Source: Pogostemon cablin
Lineage: Eukaryota; Streptophyta; Magnoliopsida; Lamiales; Lamiaceae
DNA length: 64,000 nt
Assembly: GCA_023678885.1 (NCBI GenBank)
Contig: CM042979.1
Coordinates: 27,084,981 to 27,148,980 of the forward strand
Direction of reading: 5' to 3'
In this document: piece after piece, positions 63,580 to 64,000 of the stretch
How the letters are laid out: every line of letters begins with the position of its first letter
Numbering within the stretch: position 1 is the first letter of the stretch
Notes under the pieces: model-generated
Told to the model about the DNA's origin: nothing
The model's database searches: none
The model's input: only the letters and a program-made list of their open reading frames with translations
Program-made: the position numbers and the translations under genes

Positions 63580-64000
63580 TGAAATTTTGATAAGTGCATA
63601 ATCTTCTAATACACATACTATAATCATAAGGAGTATATAAGTTTCAAACAAGAAACGCTACATGTTAGACCGTTGGCTATACTAGCTTGGACATCACCAA
63701 GTCTATGTTGATAACACTCATTCAGCCCCACCTTCCCTTCATCTTCAACCCTTGTGAATTCCATCTTTATGAGATCCCACTTCTTAAATTTGATAATATA
63801 CTTATATCCAAGGTAACCGTATCCACCATATGCATAATGAAAACGATACCAGCTAGGATCAAGGTGACCCCACTGTAATTACAATAATCTGACTTCGGAG
63901 AGTTCTTGAAAAATCCAAAGTCGAAGTGGCGGCGTATTGTCGAACCGAGAATCGATGCATTGAGATTGTAGGTGTAAAAGGTGAACGAGATGCTCAATAC
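63580..64000 (-). pseudogene. Array copy E of the small membrane protein, partial
   Basis: The minus frame from 63997 reads SISFTFYTYNLNASILGSTI, RRHFDFGFFKNSPKSDYCNY and SGVTLILAGIVFIMHM. A 1-nt deletion at about 63828 then shifts it, and a second at about 63655 shifts it again before the C-terminal span. The N-terminal part lies beyond the window. Confidence 0.7.

Larger units (their letters stand above)
48909..64000 (-). repeat. Tandem array of about 2.1-2.2 kb units, five gene copies (A-E)
   Basis: Landmarks recur in order: ACATGAAAATTTGACAAGTG (near 48985, 54980, 57940, 60130, 63580), the gene, CATTATCTCTTGGGACAACA (near 50075, 56908, 59135, 61580), a TTGAC array, GTGGGTAGATGTGCAAAATT (near 50980, 57608, 59800, 62278), then TATACATCCATCTATTTTCA. 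Net unit length after removing insertions is about 2.1-2.2 kb. The array leaves the window at the right. Confidence 0.92.

Overview
This window is nuclear DNA from a flowering plant, almost certainly a eudicot and possibly an asterid. The evidence is a strongly AT-rich background, plant-type LINE, Ty1/copia and Ty3/gypsy retroelements, many Stowaway MITEs with the CTCCCTCCGTCC end, CACTA, hAT and Mutator-like non-autonomous elements, and TATA/USE motifs of plant type. I see no rRNA gene, no convincing tRNA gene and no housekeeping gene. Most of the sequence is layers of transposable elements. Many can be bounded exactly because their target-site duplications (TSDs) are intact.

Layout. 1-3330: minus-strand LINE, running off the left edge. 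3.3-8.9 kb: a decayed copy of an unrecognised gene family, then Stowaway, hAT, two Mutator-like MITEs and a TRIM-like fragment. 8951-15381: a complete non-autonomous LTR retrotransposon with TSD ATGTT, long LTRs, a gag ORF with one internal stop, no pol, and a second Ala-rich ORF with an internal 38-codon duplication. 15.4-24.8 kb: nested MITEs, including a hAT inside a Stowaway end, an 1.07 kb hAT with a perfect 8-bp TSD, a 32-bp minisatellite and a long foldback element. 24.86-25.31 kb: a pseudogene of a small membrane protein. 26-29.7 kb: MITEs plus two more copies of the first gene family, one broken by a MITE. 30330-36344: a decayed Ty1/copia element with TSD GTATT whose 3' LTR has been split by later insertions. 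36.6-43.5 kb: another gene-family remnant and many MITEs, including a hAT carrying two snRNA-promoter-like modules. 43.6-48.8 kb: a minus-strand Athila-like Ty3/gypsy remnant that has lost reverse transcriptase and integrase.

48.9-64.0 kb is a tandem array of about 2.1-2.2 kb units. Each unit carries a minus-strand gene for the same small multi-span membrane protein as the 25 kb pseudogene, with a conserved leader ORF upstream and an array of TTGAC motifs further upstream. Of five copies (A to E) only D (60173-60763) keeps a long open frame; A, B, C and E have frameshifts or stops. Later insertions into individual units (a 3.6 kb CACTA with gene-like cargo, two Stowaways, a LINE 3' fragment and a hAT) can be confirmed because sister units retain the empty site.

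Nothing here is a multi-gene operon-like system. The most unusual items are the gag-plus-extra-ORF LTR element, the tandem membrane-protein array with its start-codon shift and leader ORF, the GC-rich Mutator-like MITE family present four times, and the snRNA-promoter-like modules inside a hAT element.
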